Of a stretch of DNA of 64,000 bases, positions 1 through 12,592 are shown one piece after another; the first letter of the stretch is position 1, and every line of letters starts with the position of its first letter. The notes under the pieces were generated by a model. It was given only the letters and a program-made list of their open reading frames with translations. It was not told where the DNA came from and did no database searches. This DNA comes from Triatoma infestans (lineage: Eukaryota; Arthropoda; Insecta; Hemiptera; Reduviidae): contig JAAEAF010001564.1 in the NCBI GenBank assembly GCA_011037195.1, forward strand, positions 124,001 through 188,000, in the 5' to 3' direction. The position numbers and the translations under genes are program-made.

Positions 1-450
1 TGTTTTGGTTTCAGTTGCATTTAATTGTGTATCCTCAAAACTCTAAAACTAGATGATGTTTTTTATAATAATCAAGCGATTTAAACAAATTAATTTGATG
101 GAATGTTTATATGTACGAATTACATTACTGTATCCAAGTTTTACATAAATTATACAATTAAAATTATAAAGAAAGAAATTTACAATATATATCGCAATTA
201 TTACTTTTCGAAATAATACTTCAGAAGCGATAACTTAAGAACCTCCTTTATTCATCTTTCAGATTTGCTCAATTTCTCTTCAAAATAGCGACTCTCAGCC
301 AATCGTTCGCTCTTTTATTTCTTGTTCTTTTTTTTATGGCTGATTGCAAATGAAATTTTAATGTTAAAAGAAATCTTGTAACTAACTGAAATTTTTATTC
401 GATAAAAATAATTGTTTCACAATTATTAACAAAAACAGATTAAAGCTTAC
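1..450. other. Intron sequence downstream of the last visible mannosidase exon
   Basis: AT-rich sequence with no coding similarity. The exon ending at 451 has a consensus donor (GTAAGC read on the minus strand, 450-445), so this is intron of the mannosidase gene. The next exon, which should carry the third catalytic acid of GH47, is not seen here and must lie beyond position 1. Confidence 0.7.
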
Positions 451-675
451 CTGAAAAACAAGCTAAGTGATCCATCTTATGTTCTAATCTTTCAAATTTT
501 AGATCAGAAAAATATATGAGGCCACCGTTAGATTTATGCAACATGTGATGTATCGCAGCATCCATGGCCGAATCATACATCTCTCTTGCTTCATGATCTT
601 GTTTAGCAGATTGTATCCAAGCTTTTAACAAGTATTCATAAAAACTATCACCTAATGCTCCCATTGACATATGAT
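451..675 (-). CDS. mas-1: Class I alpha-1,2-mannosidase, exon with the MDHL motif
   Basis: Internal exon of a GH47 mannosyl-oligosaccharide alpha-1,2-mannosidase, a Golgi type II membrane enzyme that removes alpha-1,2 mannose from Man9-type N-glycans. It is 225 bp, phase 1 to phase 1. The acceptor is TTTCAG just before 675 and the donor is G|GTAAGC at 451/450. The translation includes SMGALGDSFYEYLLKAW, then the long helix HEAREMYDSAMDAAIHHML, and ends HKMDHLACFSG. By family knowledge, the Asp in MDHL is one of the three catalytic acids. The split His codon joins the previous exon to give GQHH followed by MSMGALGDS, as expected for insect members. No frameshift or stop is present, so the exon looks functional. 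Recognition as GH47 is very secure; the orthologue name rests on memory of the insect family. Confidence 0.93.
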
Positions 676-2476
<1,801 letters not shown>

Positions 2477-2656
2477 TCCAGTTTTGAAATTTATTAGTGC
2501 ATTTGGGATCCCTGTTGGTGTTTGAAAAGCTGGTAATAACTTTTTGGCGATGTAATCGGCTTTGTCTCTGAACATTACATCGCCTGTCAGTGCGAAACAC
2601 GTCAATAATCCTCCAACGTATCTTATATTAGTCTCGAAGACAGAGAAGTCACCATT
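2477..2656 (-). CDS. mas-1: Class I alpha-1,2-mannosidase, exon with the FETNIR catalytic Glu
   Basis: GH47 exon of 180 bp (60 codons, phase 0 on both sides). The translation holds GDFSVFETNIRYVGGLL, then FALTGDVMFRDKA, and the substrate-loop block KLLPAFQTPTGIPNALIN followed by FKTG. By family knowledge, the Glu in FETNIR is the proposed catalytic acid. The acceptor is TTTTTTCCAG just before 2656 and the donor is GGA|GTGAGT at 2477/2476. It follows the exon ending LHFDDL and precedes [11 protein letters not shown] with no missing residues, so no exon has been lost between them. The frame is intact and motif spacing is normal. Confidence 0.94.
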
Positions 2657-5031
2657 CTGGAAAAAAGAAAACATACAGATTAAACATAAATTATAAGAAA
2701 AAAAGAAAAAAAACGCAATACTTCTAATTTGAGAAGTATTCTTTAAGGAGAAGTTCTATCTAAATTAGAAATGAAAGTTTTAAACTGAATTCCATTTTCT
2801 CAGTCAGTATCTCCAAAAACTTATAGTTGACACACTTAAACAAATCTGAAATAATTATAAAGAATAACAACAATTGGAATACGAGAATAACGTTCTTCTT
2901 TTGAGAGAGTAATATAAGGACAGTTAAATAGAACTGTTTCTGGATCAATTTAATTCAAGAACTTAGGTGTACGCCGATAGATCACACTGGTTATACGAAA
3001 TTGAAGTAGTGTTAAATCCACTACTGACTTTGTTTTATTGATTTTAACTTTACAAATTTGGAGAAAAAAGACTATGACGAACTCAAATACTTTACTCGAA
3101 GATGAGTACAACAGACGCGACTGATTAAAATACCATTAAGCAACTAATAAAATAGAACTGGCTCATATTTAAGAAGATGAGATGCGAAGACACTGGAAGC
3201 ATAAAGGCTAAAAAAGGACTACGAAACACAATCAGAGTTTAACTTCAAACATTGCCCCAAGAACTTGTAGGTTTGAATTAGTGAACACTAGCTAATTAAT
3301 ATGTCATTTAAAATAACTTGAATTCGGTGATAAATATTAAATAAGAGGGTTTATATGAGACTGTTCATGTGAGCTGGTTACTGTAGCTAGCTGTCGTCCA
3401 TCTTGGGGGCACGCTTGTAAATAATTACCAAAAGTTCAACTAGATGCGTGTAAAGTGTGATGTAAAAGTCGGGAATAAACCTCCCACGCCCTGGTGCATC
3501 GTACAGGCTTTCTTTTAGTCATTTATAGCCATCATGTAGATTGTAGATTGTTGTAGGGGATTATTGCACTGCGACCTGAAAGATCTATTGTGTTTCCGGA
3601 GCCTTCTCTAATGCACAGCCGGCCTCCAAGCAGCGTTCTCTAGCTAGAGACAACACTCCCACCACCGGACAGTGAGTTGTAGAGAAGCTCCTAGGAAGAA
3701 AAAAATCTAAAGGCAGCATGCTGGATGCGAACCCGGGACCCCGCGTTGCCATCGTACAGGCTTTCTTTTAGTCATTTATAGCCATCACTTATACCATCAT
3801 GTAGATTGTAGATTGTAGATTGTTGTAGGGGATTATTGCACTGCGACCTGAAAGATCTATTGTGTTCCCGGAGCCTTCTCTAATGCACAGCCGGCCTCCA
3901 AGCAGCGTTCTCTAGCTAGAGACAACACTCCCACCACCGGACAGTGAGTTGTAGAGAGGCTCCTAGGAAGAAAAAAATCTAAAGACAGCATGCTGGATGC
4001 GTAAACGCGTTGCTAGTCCAGCGGCTACCTCTGAGCTAATCCCTTCCTTCTTCCTAGGCTTTCGCCAATTAACTGGGACGGAGACCTTAGTTTGTGTACT
4101 GTTTTTGTCCTTGTCTGTAAAGTGTAGAGTGTATGTAGTTTAAGTGTATTGTGTACTGTTCTGATGAAGTGCCTGTGGTAACCCGGGGGGGTCGCTACTC
4201 CCCAAGTAACACAGATACCCCTTGCGGGCCACTTAAATCATACTTTATGCTTAATACGTTATTTCTGTTTTTAAAAATTATATTGCATTTCATACTAAAT
4301 TAGAATTAGGGATTATTGAAAAGTGGGCGAAATGACGGTTTATACAAAACCATGGGGATGAACCCAGTGTTTTGCACGAAACTGATTGATCATAACGTTC
4401 AAATAGTCTTTGAAAATGTGATTTTTTTGCCTGAAAACAGTTACATTACCCACTTTTCTGCCTAGTTTCTTTCTACTCGGTTATCATGTAAAAATAATAG
4501 TTCAAATATGATTAATGTATTACAATCTCTGATTATACGCAAAGACGTGATTAGCCAGAAATTACAAAGTTTGATCTACCACTTAAAACGAACGAAATCA
4601 TTTAGCATCCTCCGGTTTTCTTCAATATGTAGCTCTAATGTAGCCGGATTCAAATGTGGATTGACGTACCTAAATTATAAGTCATGTAACCAAAGTTCGC
4701 CTCGTCTTCAAAAATTTCTCTACTACCGAGGCGATCAGATCCTATACTTACACCAATTTGTATTATAATAAAAAATTTCAATGTTCTCTCTGCATGTTTC
4801 GGTATTTTTAAGTGATTCTTTTGGATAATATACTGCTGTTGAAATTGTATAAAAAATCATTATTATAGAGAATACAGAATATTTTCTTTCTGCATTTTAT
4901 GATAAAACATTGTAAAGAAATTTTGCATTTAACTGAGGGTTATGCAATATTGCAACCTAAGCACGTGCTAAGCACTGAAATAAAATCAGTTTAAAATTAA
5001 AAAATGAGAAATCATATTATATATTACTTAC
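2657..5031 (-). other. Mannosidase intron (2.4 kb) hosting a SINE duplication
   Basis: GT-AG intron: donor GTAAGT at 5031-5026, acceptor at 2658-2657. It contains the SINE-like block at 3497-4223. The remainder (2660-3496 and 4224-5025) is AT-rich, and I see no other element. Short open frames here are not supported. Confidence 0.8.
3497..4223 (-). repeat. tRNA-derived composite SINE with a 253-bp tandem duplication
   Basis: Read on the minus strand this is the same element as at 14957 and 50287. It has a leader starting GGGTATCTGT, a tRNA-like head with an A-box (TTAGCTCAGAGG, near 4045-4030), then a tail that includes CTCACTGTCCGGTGGTGGG and ends in the AGGTCGCAGTGCAATAATCC block. The tail is present twice in direct orientation: the segment starting CATCGTACAGGC at 3497 recurs at 3750, an offset of 253 bp. 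Only the distal copy keeps the tRNA-like head. It sits in an intron, antisense to the other SINE copies. Confidence 0.75.
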
Positions 5032-5250
5032 AAGATCATCGAAATGAAGATTATTTTGTATCCAATCTCGTCCTTGCTTAAATTCATCATGTAATCCCAT
5101 AATATAAAGTGTATCCAATCCATCAACAATGGTCGCTCCTAAGGAAGCTGCCCCAAATATACTACCTGTATGCCCTCTCTTTGATATAGGACGCAATTCA
5201 TTTTTGCCCCAAGCAAATCTTACGTAATTATCCCAGGCATGTTTTGTCAT
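5032..5250 (-). CDS. mas-1: Class I alpha-1,2-mannosidase, first GH47 exon seen
   Basis: GH47 exon of 219 bp (73 codons, phase 0 to 0). The translation opens MTKHAWDNYVRFAWGKNEL, continues RPISKRGHTGSIFGAASLG and ATIVDGLDTLYIMGLHDEF, and ends NLHFDDL. This is the start of the catalytic (alpha/alpha)7 barrel. The leading Met aligns with an internal residue of the KEMM/KHAW helix, so this is not the translation start. A clean acceptor (TCTGTTTCAG) precedes it. The cytoplasmic tail, membrane anchor and stem must come from exons upstream at higher coordinates. Donor: CTT|GTAAGT at 5032/5031. Confidence 0.93.
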
Positions 5251-6598
5251 CTGAAACAGAAAATAAAAGATATTGAAATTATTGTTTAATTAAAGAATAT
5301 TTTTAGTGTTTTAGTATTCTTTCTTAAAGAACTCTCTTTTAGTGTTTCTTTTTGGTTCGTTCAGAAGTTAAACAACAATCTGAGAAATGTTCACCACAAA
5401 TAAAACAGGATAATCATATCAATAAGAAGTAAATTGCAATGAATCCTTGTCAATAGCACTCAATCTTATTGAAGGGATGAAACTTTCAGTAAATACTATT
5501 AGGAATTGTAGGAAATTTGTTATGATTCTAGAAAATATCTATCAATATAGATACACACACATTTTAATGTAATATTTCTTAAACCAACCAACGAGATATG
5601 AGGTTTAGATTTATCAAATCGAATGAGGCATGCATCATCAATATTTCATATCCGGCATACAGGAAGGAAAACTACCCGGCTTTACTTCCTTAATTATACG
5701 GCCTTCAATGAATCAACTTTAATATAAAATTAGAACATAATTTGATTATAATTTCAATAATATTTATTATTTATTTTTGACATAGTCAAACAAAGTCAGC
5801 AATGAAAAATTTCAATAATAAATTAATTTTTTTTTTAAATATAATAATAATATAAATTTCTATGTCCTAAAGGAAAATTAATTATTTTGTAATATTAATG
5901 AAAAGTTTATAATTAAAGTTGTGTGAAAGTGATGCCACTCACTACCTTGGGCTTGGCTATACATGTACTGGGTATGATGGAGAAGATCATGTTCGAGATC
6001 AAAGCACGTAATGAATGAAAGCTTCATCAAAAGTTGACAAAGCACCCTATGACCAGAGACGAACCTCTCTGACCAACTAAGACTCCTCTACAACTAAACT
6101 TCTATCCATTCTATACATATCCTATCTGTCCCAGGATATTATGCAGTTTTCAATGTAATATATATATTACCAAGGACGACCTATTATATAATGTACGTAT
6201 TATTATTAAAACATAAGTTTTTTTTCTTCAATCGTTGATGCGTCATTTATTACACTAAAATCAGTGACTTAAGTACTACTTTTTCTTAATAGTGAATTAT
6301 TAGCCCGACATCTAATAGCAATACGCCAAAACTAATCTCAGATACAGCGGATTGGAGGTTATACCAAACGGAACATGTAGAGAGCGGGAGTATTTAACTT
6401 ATACATTCTCAGTATTTGCCGCACAAGTGCGAGTGTGCAAAACTCATAGTTTTCTAACTTGTTAAATAAATAACTACTTATTTTACTACGGTTCATTCTA
6501 TAATTTTTCTGTATCTTGAATAAGATGCGAATGGGTGTTAGTTTAGTAACTGGTAAATTTTATATTTGTTTGAAAAATGTGAATAATTTATATATGTG
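5251..6598. other. Upstream intron or intergenic sequence, no gene seen
   Basis: AT-rich sequence. I find no coding similarity or bounded element. It is probably the beginning of a very long mannosidase intron, because the exon at 5250 has a real acceptor. Confidence 0.6.
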
Positions 6599-7909
6599 TG
6601 TGATGTGACAGCAAGAAGAAAAAAGATATAATTTTTAAATAAATTATAACTAGTGGTTCCAGCCAGCCGCTATCAGCAGGTCAAGAACCGCGGCAAGCAA
6701 AAACCCTTTCAAACAAGTGTCAATACACAGCCAAAGAAATGCCGCTAAACCCTTTCAAACAGGGGTCATTATACGGTCAATGTACAGAGGCCTCCTGGCC
6801 TGTATACCCTTGTAATGTTTTGGTGTGATGATGTGTGTGTATTTGTAGTAGCTGGTTGTGTAGCAAGAGCGGTTTCGTATTAGGGCATATAAGTATGTAA
6901 GTTTAAAACAGAATGAAGTATTAGTAATAATCAAGAAATCACCACTGTTAACAATTAATATATTCTGTTAAAATAATAACTACAACTTATTTGATATTAT
7001 AAACATATTTAATATATTGTGAAACTGGCACAGATATTTAGAGAGCGACTCCTGAAGTAGTGTTCCGATGTTTCCACCTTGATATTTAGAACAAGTCTGT
7101 CTTGCAAAGAATGTTTCTCTTTTGTCCGTTTAGTGCCTCCCCTGTGAGGAGAAGGGGTAGTACAATGCCATAATTGTTCTTAAATTTTTCCAGTAACTGT
7201 TTTCATATACCTGGCTTGTCCTTTTGCAAGGGAATGCCACATATCTAGATATTTTTTATTTATTTATGAATTAATATATTTCTAAGTTCTTGCATCCATC
7301 ACACCCTTCATACAAGGGTAACTGTACACTCAAGAGGCCACATGGCTACCATCTATTAACAAACAGTCCTTGTTAACCACCGACTGGCCACCATCTGTCG
7401 CTACTCTGGTCACCGACCTACCTAGGGTCAACATACTGCAAGAGATGTCTTAGTTTGGCACGTACTTACACATCTGTCAATGTGTGAGTGATACCAATAT
7501 AAACGTCGCTCCACAGGAGGAGGGGATCAGTGTTCTATCAGTTATACATCAGTCATACACGAGATATACATCAGTATCAAACCAGTCTTCATCAGTCATA
7601 CACGAGATATACATCAGTCATAGTGCACTTCAGTTCAAGCAGTTTATTCAAGGTTTAAACATTACATCTTTAATATTTATTAATCATTTTATAATTCATT
7701 TATAGTTGTGCATCTTAGTTCATCTAATTTCAAACACTTTAAATTAATTGTTAAAATATAGTCTATTTTCGTAATTCAGTAGTTCGTATTTCGAGTAACA
7801 ACTCTCTAACTAACAATCACCAATTCATCACTTCAACTCCCTATTCAAGACATCTGATTCCAATACATCTGGTGGCAGCGACTAGGATCCGAACAGCGAT
7901 TCCAATACA
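6599..7909 (+). mobile_element. LTR-type element with internal primer-binding-like motif, split by a younger solo LTR
   Basis: This resembles the minus strand of the unit at 36401-37147. Shared blocks are ACTAGTGGTTCCAGCCAGC near the start, TAGTTGTGCATCTTAGTT in the middle, and TTCAAGACATCTGATTCCA near the end. A primer-binding-like TGGTGGCAGCGACTAGGATC begins at 7869, right after a CA-ended block. It is interrupted by the solo LTR at 6811-7303. The coding part is absent; the U3/R/U5-like organisation is inferred. The upstream boundary is taken by comparison with the other copy. Confidence 0.55.
6811..7303 (+). mobile_element. Solo LTR (family 1), 4-bp target duplication CCCT
   Basis: 493 bp beginning TGTAATG and ending CATCACA, flanked by CCCT at 6807-6810 and 7304-7307. 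The same family occurs at 14312-14872 and, inverted, at 18850-19349, also with 4-bp duplications. A 4-bp duplication with TG..CA ends is the signature of a Gypsy-type LTR retrotransposon reduced by LTR-LTR recombination. No internal genes are present. Confidence 0.8.
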
Positions 7910-7974
7910 TTTGCTTCCGCCCATGTCCAACCACACCTAATTGGTAGTTGGTGTTAACTCACCTGAATCATGAA

Positions 7975-8140
7975 TAATTATTTGCTAAATATCTATGATT
8001 TTGTTATGGATAATATACTTCATTTTTCTTGGTTCTGACCAGTTTCGGAATCTCATCCATCATCGTCAGAGTAAGGCAATCGTGTAGAATATTGACTTCA
8101 ACTTTAACTTTCTGTCACGCACCACACTAGTTGTTGATTG
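7975..8140 (+). repeat. Foldback-family half element
   Basis: The segment contains GACCAGTTTCGGAATCTCAT and CATCGTCAGAGTAAGGCAAT, matching the left arm of the foldback at 2064-2412 and the arms of the large inverted repeat at 9.6-12.6 kb. Only one arm is present. The element end (CCAGCATTGCGGACCC in other copies) is not clear here. Confidence 0.55.
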
Positions 8141-8589
8141 AATGATGGAGGTTCTAATATTTGTTAAAATATTTTGCTCTTATCACTAAACTCAGAAGAA
8201 TCGCAATACATACACTCCATCTTCCTTAGATGGATATGTCCTTTAGTAGTCTTCAATCATACGCTTCCATCTACTGCTGACTAGGACGGGATACATGTGT
8301 GCACAGAAGACTAACATGAAATCCTCAAATATGACTCAAACATCAGGAACATGTGAAACATTACAAAACTTTCTCATGCTTGAAGACTGAAGATCAAAAT
8401 TAGCAGGATATCTGACGGTAAAGTAGGCAGTATGAGATTGGCATTTATACTCATTATTTATATATAAAGAATAGAAATAGAGACGAACGATAGTGCGGTA
8501 GCATTCACTTGTCGAGGGTAACTTCTTGTACTGCTGACTAGAATTCTTGTTTGTCTCATATACCATGATTGTTTGCAAGGTTTTATAAC
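8141..8589. other. No recognisable feature
   Basis: AT-rich sequence with short unsupported open frames on both strands and no similarity that I recognise. Confidence 0.5.
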
Positions 8590-9060
8590 TCGCTATAGTT
8601 CCTTATAATCGGGCAGGAGTGCTGATTGGAGTGCTTCATTCGCATGGATGTGGGAGATGCAGTACTTAGCAAGTGTGGCGCTGTTTGTTGTAGAAACAGA
8701 AAACATGGCATCAGTGGCCCTATATTTTTGCGTGATAAAAATGCTCACGTTATTGCCATTATAAAACATCCCTCACAAATTAAAAGATATTCCTATATGT
8801 GTGATGCATTTCAAAGATAGCAGTTCCAATACAATAGGAGGATTCTCTCTGGATCAGAGTGGACTAACGCGATGAAGCTGAATATTAACTATGCTCCCCC
8901 TTCGGGCAGTTGTGAGGGCGGCGGTCAGGCAATAATGGGAGGTGTTGGACCCCACTGTCGCAAATGGGTAGTGAGTACGAAACCCCAGCTCATGTATTGG
9001 GAAATTGTTCCAACAACATGCCCCCATTCACCCGCCGCCACCACAATGTGAAGAAGCGAA
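8590..9060 (+). pseudogene. Possible upstream remnant of an R2-like LINE
   Basis: A short open frame at 8626-8820 (64 codons, Cys-rich start CGAVCCRNRKHG) is followed by a comparatively GC-rich stretch to 9060. It lies directly upstream of a clear R2-like endonuclease fragment, so it may belong to the same decayed element. I do not recognise a domain in it. It could equally be unrelated sequence. Confidence 0.2.
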
Positions 9061-9452
9061 TAAGTGATATACTTACTTCGACGAAGTACACTGCCTAGAT
9101 ATACTAGGCACGTTTTGCTGACATTGTGGCGTTCAAGAACGGCGGAAAAGTGGCCCTTGCCTTTGATCCTACTGTCCAGTTTGAATCCAATGATCCAGAA
9201 CAGTGGAGGAAAGTTGATTCAGAGAAGAGGGACATACACGAAAAATGTATCCCTCACCTGCAGGAACAATACCGGGAAAGGTTTGGTGAACGTCAATTCC
9301 AAGTGAAGAGACTCTGGTTTGGGAGTAGAGGGGCAATACTTAAGACCACGAGTGAATTTTTTGACCGGTTGGGAATTGACCAAGACTTTCTTGCTGAGAC
9401 AATCATACTAGATTCTCTCAATATAATCCACCACCACATATATGGGACATGA
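9060..9452 (+). pseudogene. R2-like LINE, C-terminal endonuclease fragment
   Basis: The open segment translates as FADIVAFKNGGKVALAFDPT, followed by VQFESNDPEQW, SEKRDIHEKCIPHL and KRLWFGSRGAILK, ending ILDSLNIIHHHIYGT and a stop. This is the pattern of the restriction-enzyme-like endonuclease tail of R2-type and related site-specific LINEs: a (P)D-x12-D core, then a conserved EK..IY..C.P.L block and a G(A/S)RG motif. Here the usual Pro-Asp is Ala-Asp. The reverse transcriptase part is missing, so the copy is 5'-truncated or eroded and not functional. Similarity is from family knowledge. Confidence 0.6.
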
Positions 9453-9835
9453 CTTATACTTCATTTAACTTTAGTCTGTGTATATGTAGCTCTTGTGGTC
9501 CTCTATAGGTGTTACATTTGTTCCGGTTTGAATTTGTGTATAGTAAATTCCTACGCATTATTCCTATCCAACCATTGTTCTCTGAATTGATTAGTATGCT
9601 GGTTTCAGCAACTTAATGTAATTGAGCAGCCACACTTATTGTAATTATTGCTTTTTCTCTATATGAAGGCTATATTGGATTATGGACTGGAATTATGGGG
9701 TTCTGCCAAGTTCAATGACTTTTGGACTTTTGCCCAATCCAAAATCCTGAGAATAATGGTAAATGCTCCTTTTATATAAGTAATTAATTTTATCGTCGTA
9801 GGATGCTTTATTTTTGTGGGAGATAACTTTCAAAT

Positions 9836-10051
9836 ATGAAAGATAAACTTTTATCAAATATGAGAGATAACTTCAACTTTATGTTTCTATCACGGGCCAC
9901 ACTAGTTGAAGTCATCTACTTGATTGATAGCCTTACTCTGACAATGGATGAGAACCCTAACCCGGTCAAAACCACAAAAATGAACCATGCTACGAGGGAT
10001 AAAATCATAGATGTTATCCAGCATTGCGGACCCAACTACATATTTAAATAA
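9836..10051 (+). repeat. Foldback-family segment with conserved frame (left arm)
   Basis: The open frame reads SLTLTMDENPNPVKTTKMNH then ATRDKIIDVIQHC, the same peptide block as in the 2.1-2.4 kb foldback. It ends at the family terminus CCAGCATTGCGGACCCAACT. The complementary copy lies at about 12190-12420. Confidence 0.55.
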
Positions 10052-10079
10052 TTAATTAAAACATTGTAAAAATCCTTTA

Positions 10080-10260
10080 GGTAATACCCATGAAGGGCCG
10101 AGGTTTTCCAAATGACGATTTTTATTGGATGTGGAAATGTCGCGGTGTAGCACAATCTCTGCCATCACAGGAGTATTGAACCCTGAATTCTCGCACCAAA
10201 GACGAATGCGCTAGCCACTAGACTAAAGGTGAAGGCTAAGACATCCACAATGAATTAAAA
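10080..10260 (-). repeat. tRNA-like SINE segment in the left arm
   Basis: Read on the minus strand it holds TTTAGTCTAGTGGCTAGCGC (A-box-like) and GGTTCAATACTCC (B-box-like), with an anticodon-like loop CTTTGGT between them. This is a degenerate tRNA-derived Pol III promoter. It is not a functional tRNA because the acceptor stem is not formed. The mirror copy is at about 12000-12155. Confidence 0.55.
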
Positions 10261-10439
10261 AGTTCTTTCTTAGTAGATGTTATCTATCTTCTACCAGTAT
10301 TCCAACATTAATTACCCTTTTCCTAAATGGCGTTATGGTGAAATGACAGTTTAGAGAAAAGATTTAAGATTGCAGCGTCTCTAGAAATAGTTTAAATAAA
10401 GGTATATATAAATATATATCTGTAAACAGCATATCATGT

Positions 10440-10720
10440 TTGATGCCAATTTTGGGAACCGATTTCGGGATATTCGCAGATTTTCTTCAAACTGGGAATT
10501 TTAGAAACACATTTAAATAAAGTGACAGATCTGAATGTTTGTTAGTTATAAATCAAATTTTAGAAAAAAGACAACCATTTTTGAGAAAATCTTAAAAAAA
10601 GAGACCATTTGATCGCACATCCGCAAAATGGATTCTGTCCGAAACATATTTTTGTCCGTGTATCCTTGAGGATACCTAAAGGAATTTCAAAATTTTTTTG
10701 CGATTTTTTTTTTCACTTAT
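10440..10720 (+). repeat. CTTCCGG-repeat fragment
   Basis: Contains the family blocks GATTTTCTTCAAACTGGGAA, CATTTTTGAGAAAATC and GGATTCTGTCCGAAAC. It lies in the spacer of the large inverted repeat and is strongly diverged. Confidence 0.6.
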
Positions 10721-11627
10721 ATTATGTTAATCAGGATAATTTGCAATTGATAAGTTCATTAAAATGAAAAGTTATATGCTAATAAAATGGATGATAAGGA
10801 ATAAAACGGAAGGAAACTGGATACCACACCTTGGACACTATATTAGAATCCTAGTAGTTTGGTTACAAAGGTTTAAGAGGCGTGGACCGTGAGAATATTC
10901 AACATAGAATAATAACAAGAGACTATGAATGGGAAAAGGTAACAAAGGCTTAGAATATTTAGTATTAAAGCGGTCTCTGTGCGAGCAACAGCGCACTGCA
11001 GAATGATATAAATAAAGTTGTGGTTACAAACAGGAACAATCAGCGCCGCTCTCTGTGTCAGTCTCAGTACACTGAACACATTAGTTCAACCTGAAACCAT
11101 TAACAAAACAAAAAAATGAACTGGAACTAAATATATTATTTACAAAAAAAAAAACTGCCAATGTAATGTTTCATGAATTTCCGATCAGAGATTAATCACC
11201 GCTTGTTTTTTTATTCTTTAAAAAAAAAGTTATAAAAAAATACACGACTGTATGACCTCTTATTGTAACTACAATTTATTATATTGTTAAATATCTTTTA
11301 AATCTAAGAAAATTTTTTAATAAATCTAGTTCTCTTATCCGTTAGCACATGAATATAAAGGATATTTGGGACCCCTCATTTTAGTTTTTTCTGAGGAAAT
11401 AATAGTTTCCTGAGTGTGACGATATTTTAAGGCGCAGGCCTCACAATGTACGTAAGTAGAAATGGCTATTTACAGTTTGTCTAAAAGTACAAATCCTTCT
11501 AAAATTTAATCTCTAGTTAAATGATGTTAATATATATGAAACGACCATTTCAAGATTAAAGAAAATTGTTGAGACAATTTTCGAGTTAATCCCCCCCACA
11601 CCCAAGAAAAAAGAACAATCAATTTTT

Positions 11628-11941
11628 CTGGAAAAATATGGCCAATAAAGGTCAATGAAGATGACAAAGTATATAATCTTTAAATGAAAGACAGCGATGG
11701 AACACAGAGAATATATAGTTCAAATTAGTTCAGGAGATAGTTCACCAGTCACAACGTGTCATTACCCCTTCCACTCTAACCTTTACTGTAAAGTCCAGGC
11801 AGTCAGTGTAACTCATCATTATATTACGGCGTTAACCAAGTCTTGTTAATTCATCAAAGCAAATCAATTCTCTCCATCCAACTCATCGGTGATTATATAC
11901 TTTGTCATCTTCATTGACCTTTATTGGACATATTTTTCCAG
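11628..11941. repeat. 314-bp segment bounded by 51-bp inverted repeats
   Basis: The terminal segments 11628-11678 and 11891-11941 are reverse complements with one mismatch. The interior resembles part of the LTR-like unit at 42297-42665 (for example CAGTCACAACG and the GTAAAGTCCAGGCAGT block). The right terminus abuts the right arm of the large inverted repeat. Confidence 0.7.
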
Positions 11942-11999
11942 AAGATAGATAACATCTACTAAGAAAGAACTTTTTAATTCATTGTGGATGCCTTAGCCT

Positions 12000-12155
12000 T
12001 CACCTTTAGTCTAGTGGCTAGCGCATTCGTCTTTGGTGCGAGAATTCAGGGTTCAATACTCCTGTGATGGCAGAGATTGTGCTACACCGCGACATTTCCA
12101 CATCCAATAAAAATCGTCATTTGGAAAACCTCGGCCCTTCATGGGTATTACCTAA
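12000..12155 (+). repeat. tRNA-like SINE segment in the right arm
   Basis: Plus-strand copy of the SINE block, with TTTAGTCTAGTGGCTAGCGC and GGTTCAATACTCC. It continues into a tail that includes CCAATAAAAATCGTCATTTG. A degenerate relative, lacking the boxes, is at about 37265-37340. Confidence 0.55.
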
Positions 12156-12592
12156 AGGATTTTTGCAATGTTTTAATTAATTATTTAAATATGTAGTTGG
12201 CAATGCTTGATAACATCTATGATTTTATCCGTCGTAGCATGGTTTATTTTTGTGGTTTTGACCGGGTAGGATTCTCATCCATTGTCAAAGTAAGGCTATC
12301 AATCAAGTAGATGACTTCAACCAGTGTGGCTCGTGATAGAAACATTAAGTTGAAGTTATCTCTCATATTTGATAGCCTTTCTGGCTCAGAACCACAAAAA
12401 TAAAGCATGCTACGATAAAATTAATTACTTATATAAAAGGAGCATTTACCATTATTCTCAGGATTTTGGATTGGGCAAAAATCATTGAACTTGGCAGAAC
12501 CCCATAATTCCAGTCCATAATCCAATATAGCCTTCATATAGAGAAAAAGCAATAATTAAAATAAGTTTGGCTGTTCAATTTACAATATAGAG

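Larger units (their letters stand above)
9614..12592. repeat. Large inverted repeat, arms about 650-680 bp, spacer 1.6 kb
   Basis: The left arm (about 9614-10293) and right arm (about 11940-12592) are near-identical reverse complements over most of their length. For example, CCTGAGAATAATGGTAAATG on the left matches CATTTACCATTATTCTCAGG on the right. Each arm contains foldback-family sequence plus a tRNA-like SINE block. Several short indels distinguish the arms, so this is a diverged structure, not an assembly mirror. It could form by foldback transposition or by inverted duplication. Confidence 0.8.

Noticed and set aside
3497..4003. CRISPR-like or satellite array
   Set aside because: Only two units of 253 bp, identifiable as duplicated SINE tail.
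12010..12070. tRNA-Gln-like gene
   Set aside because: Anticodon-like loop and boxes are present, but no acceptor stem. It is mirrored in the opposite arm, so it is treated as a SINE.
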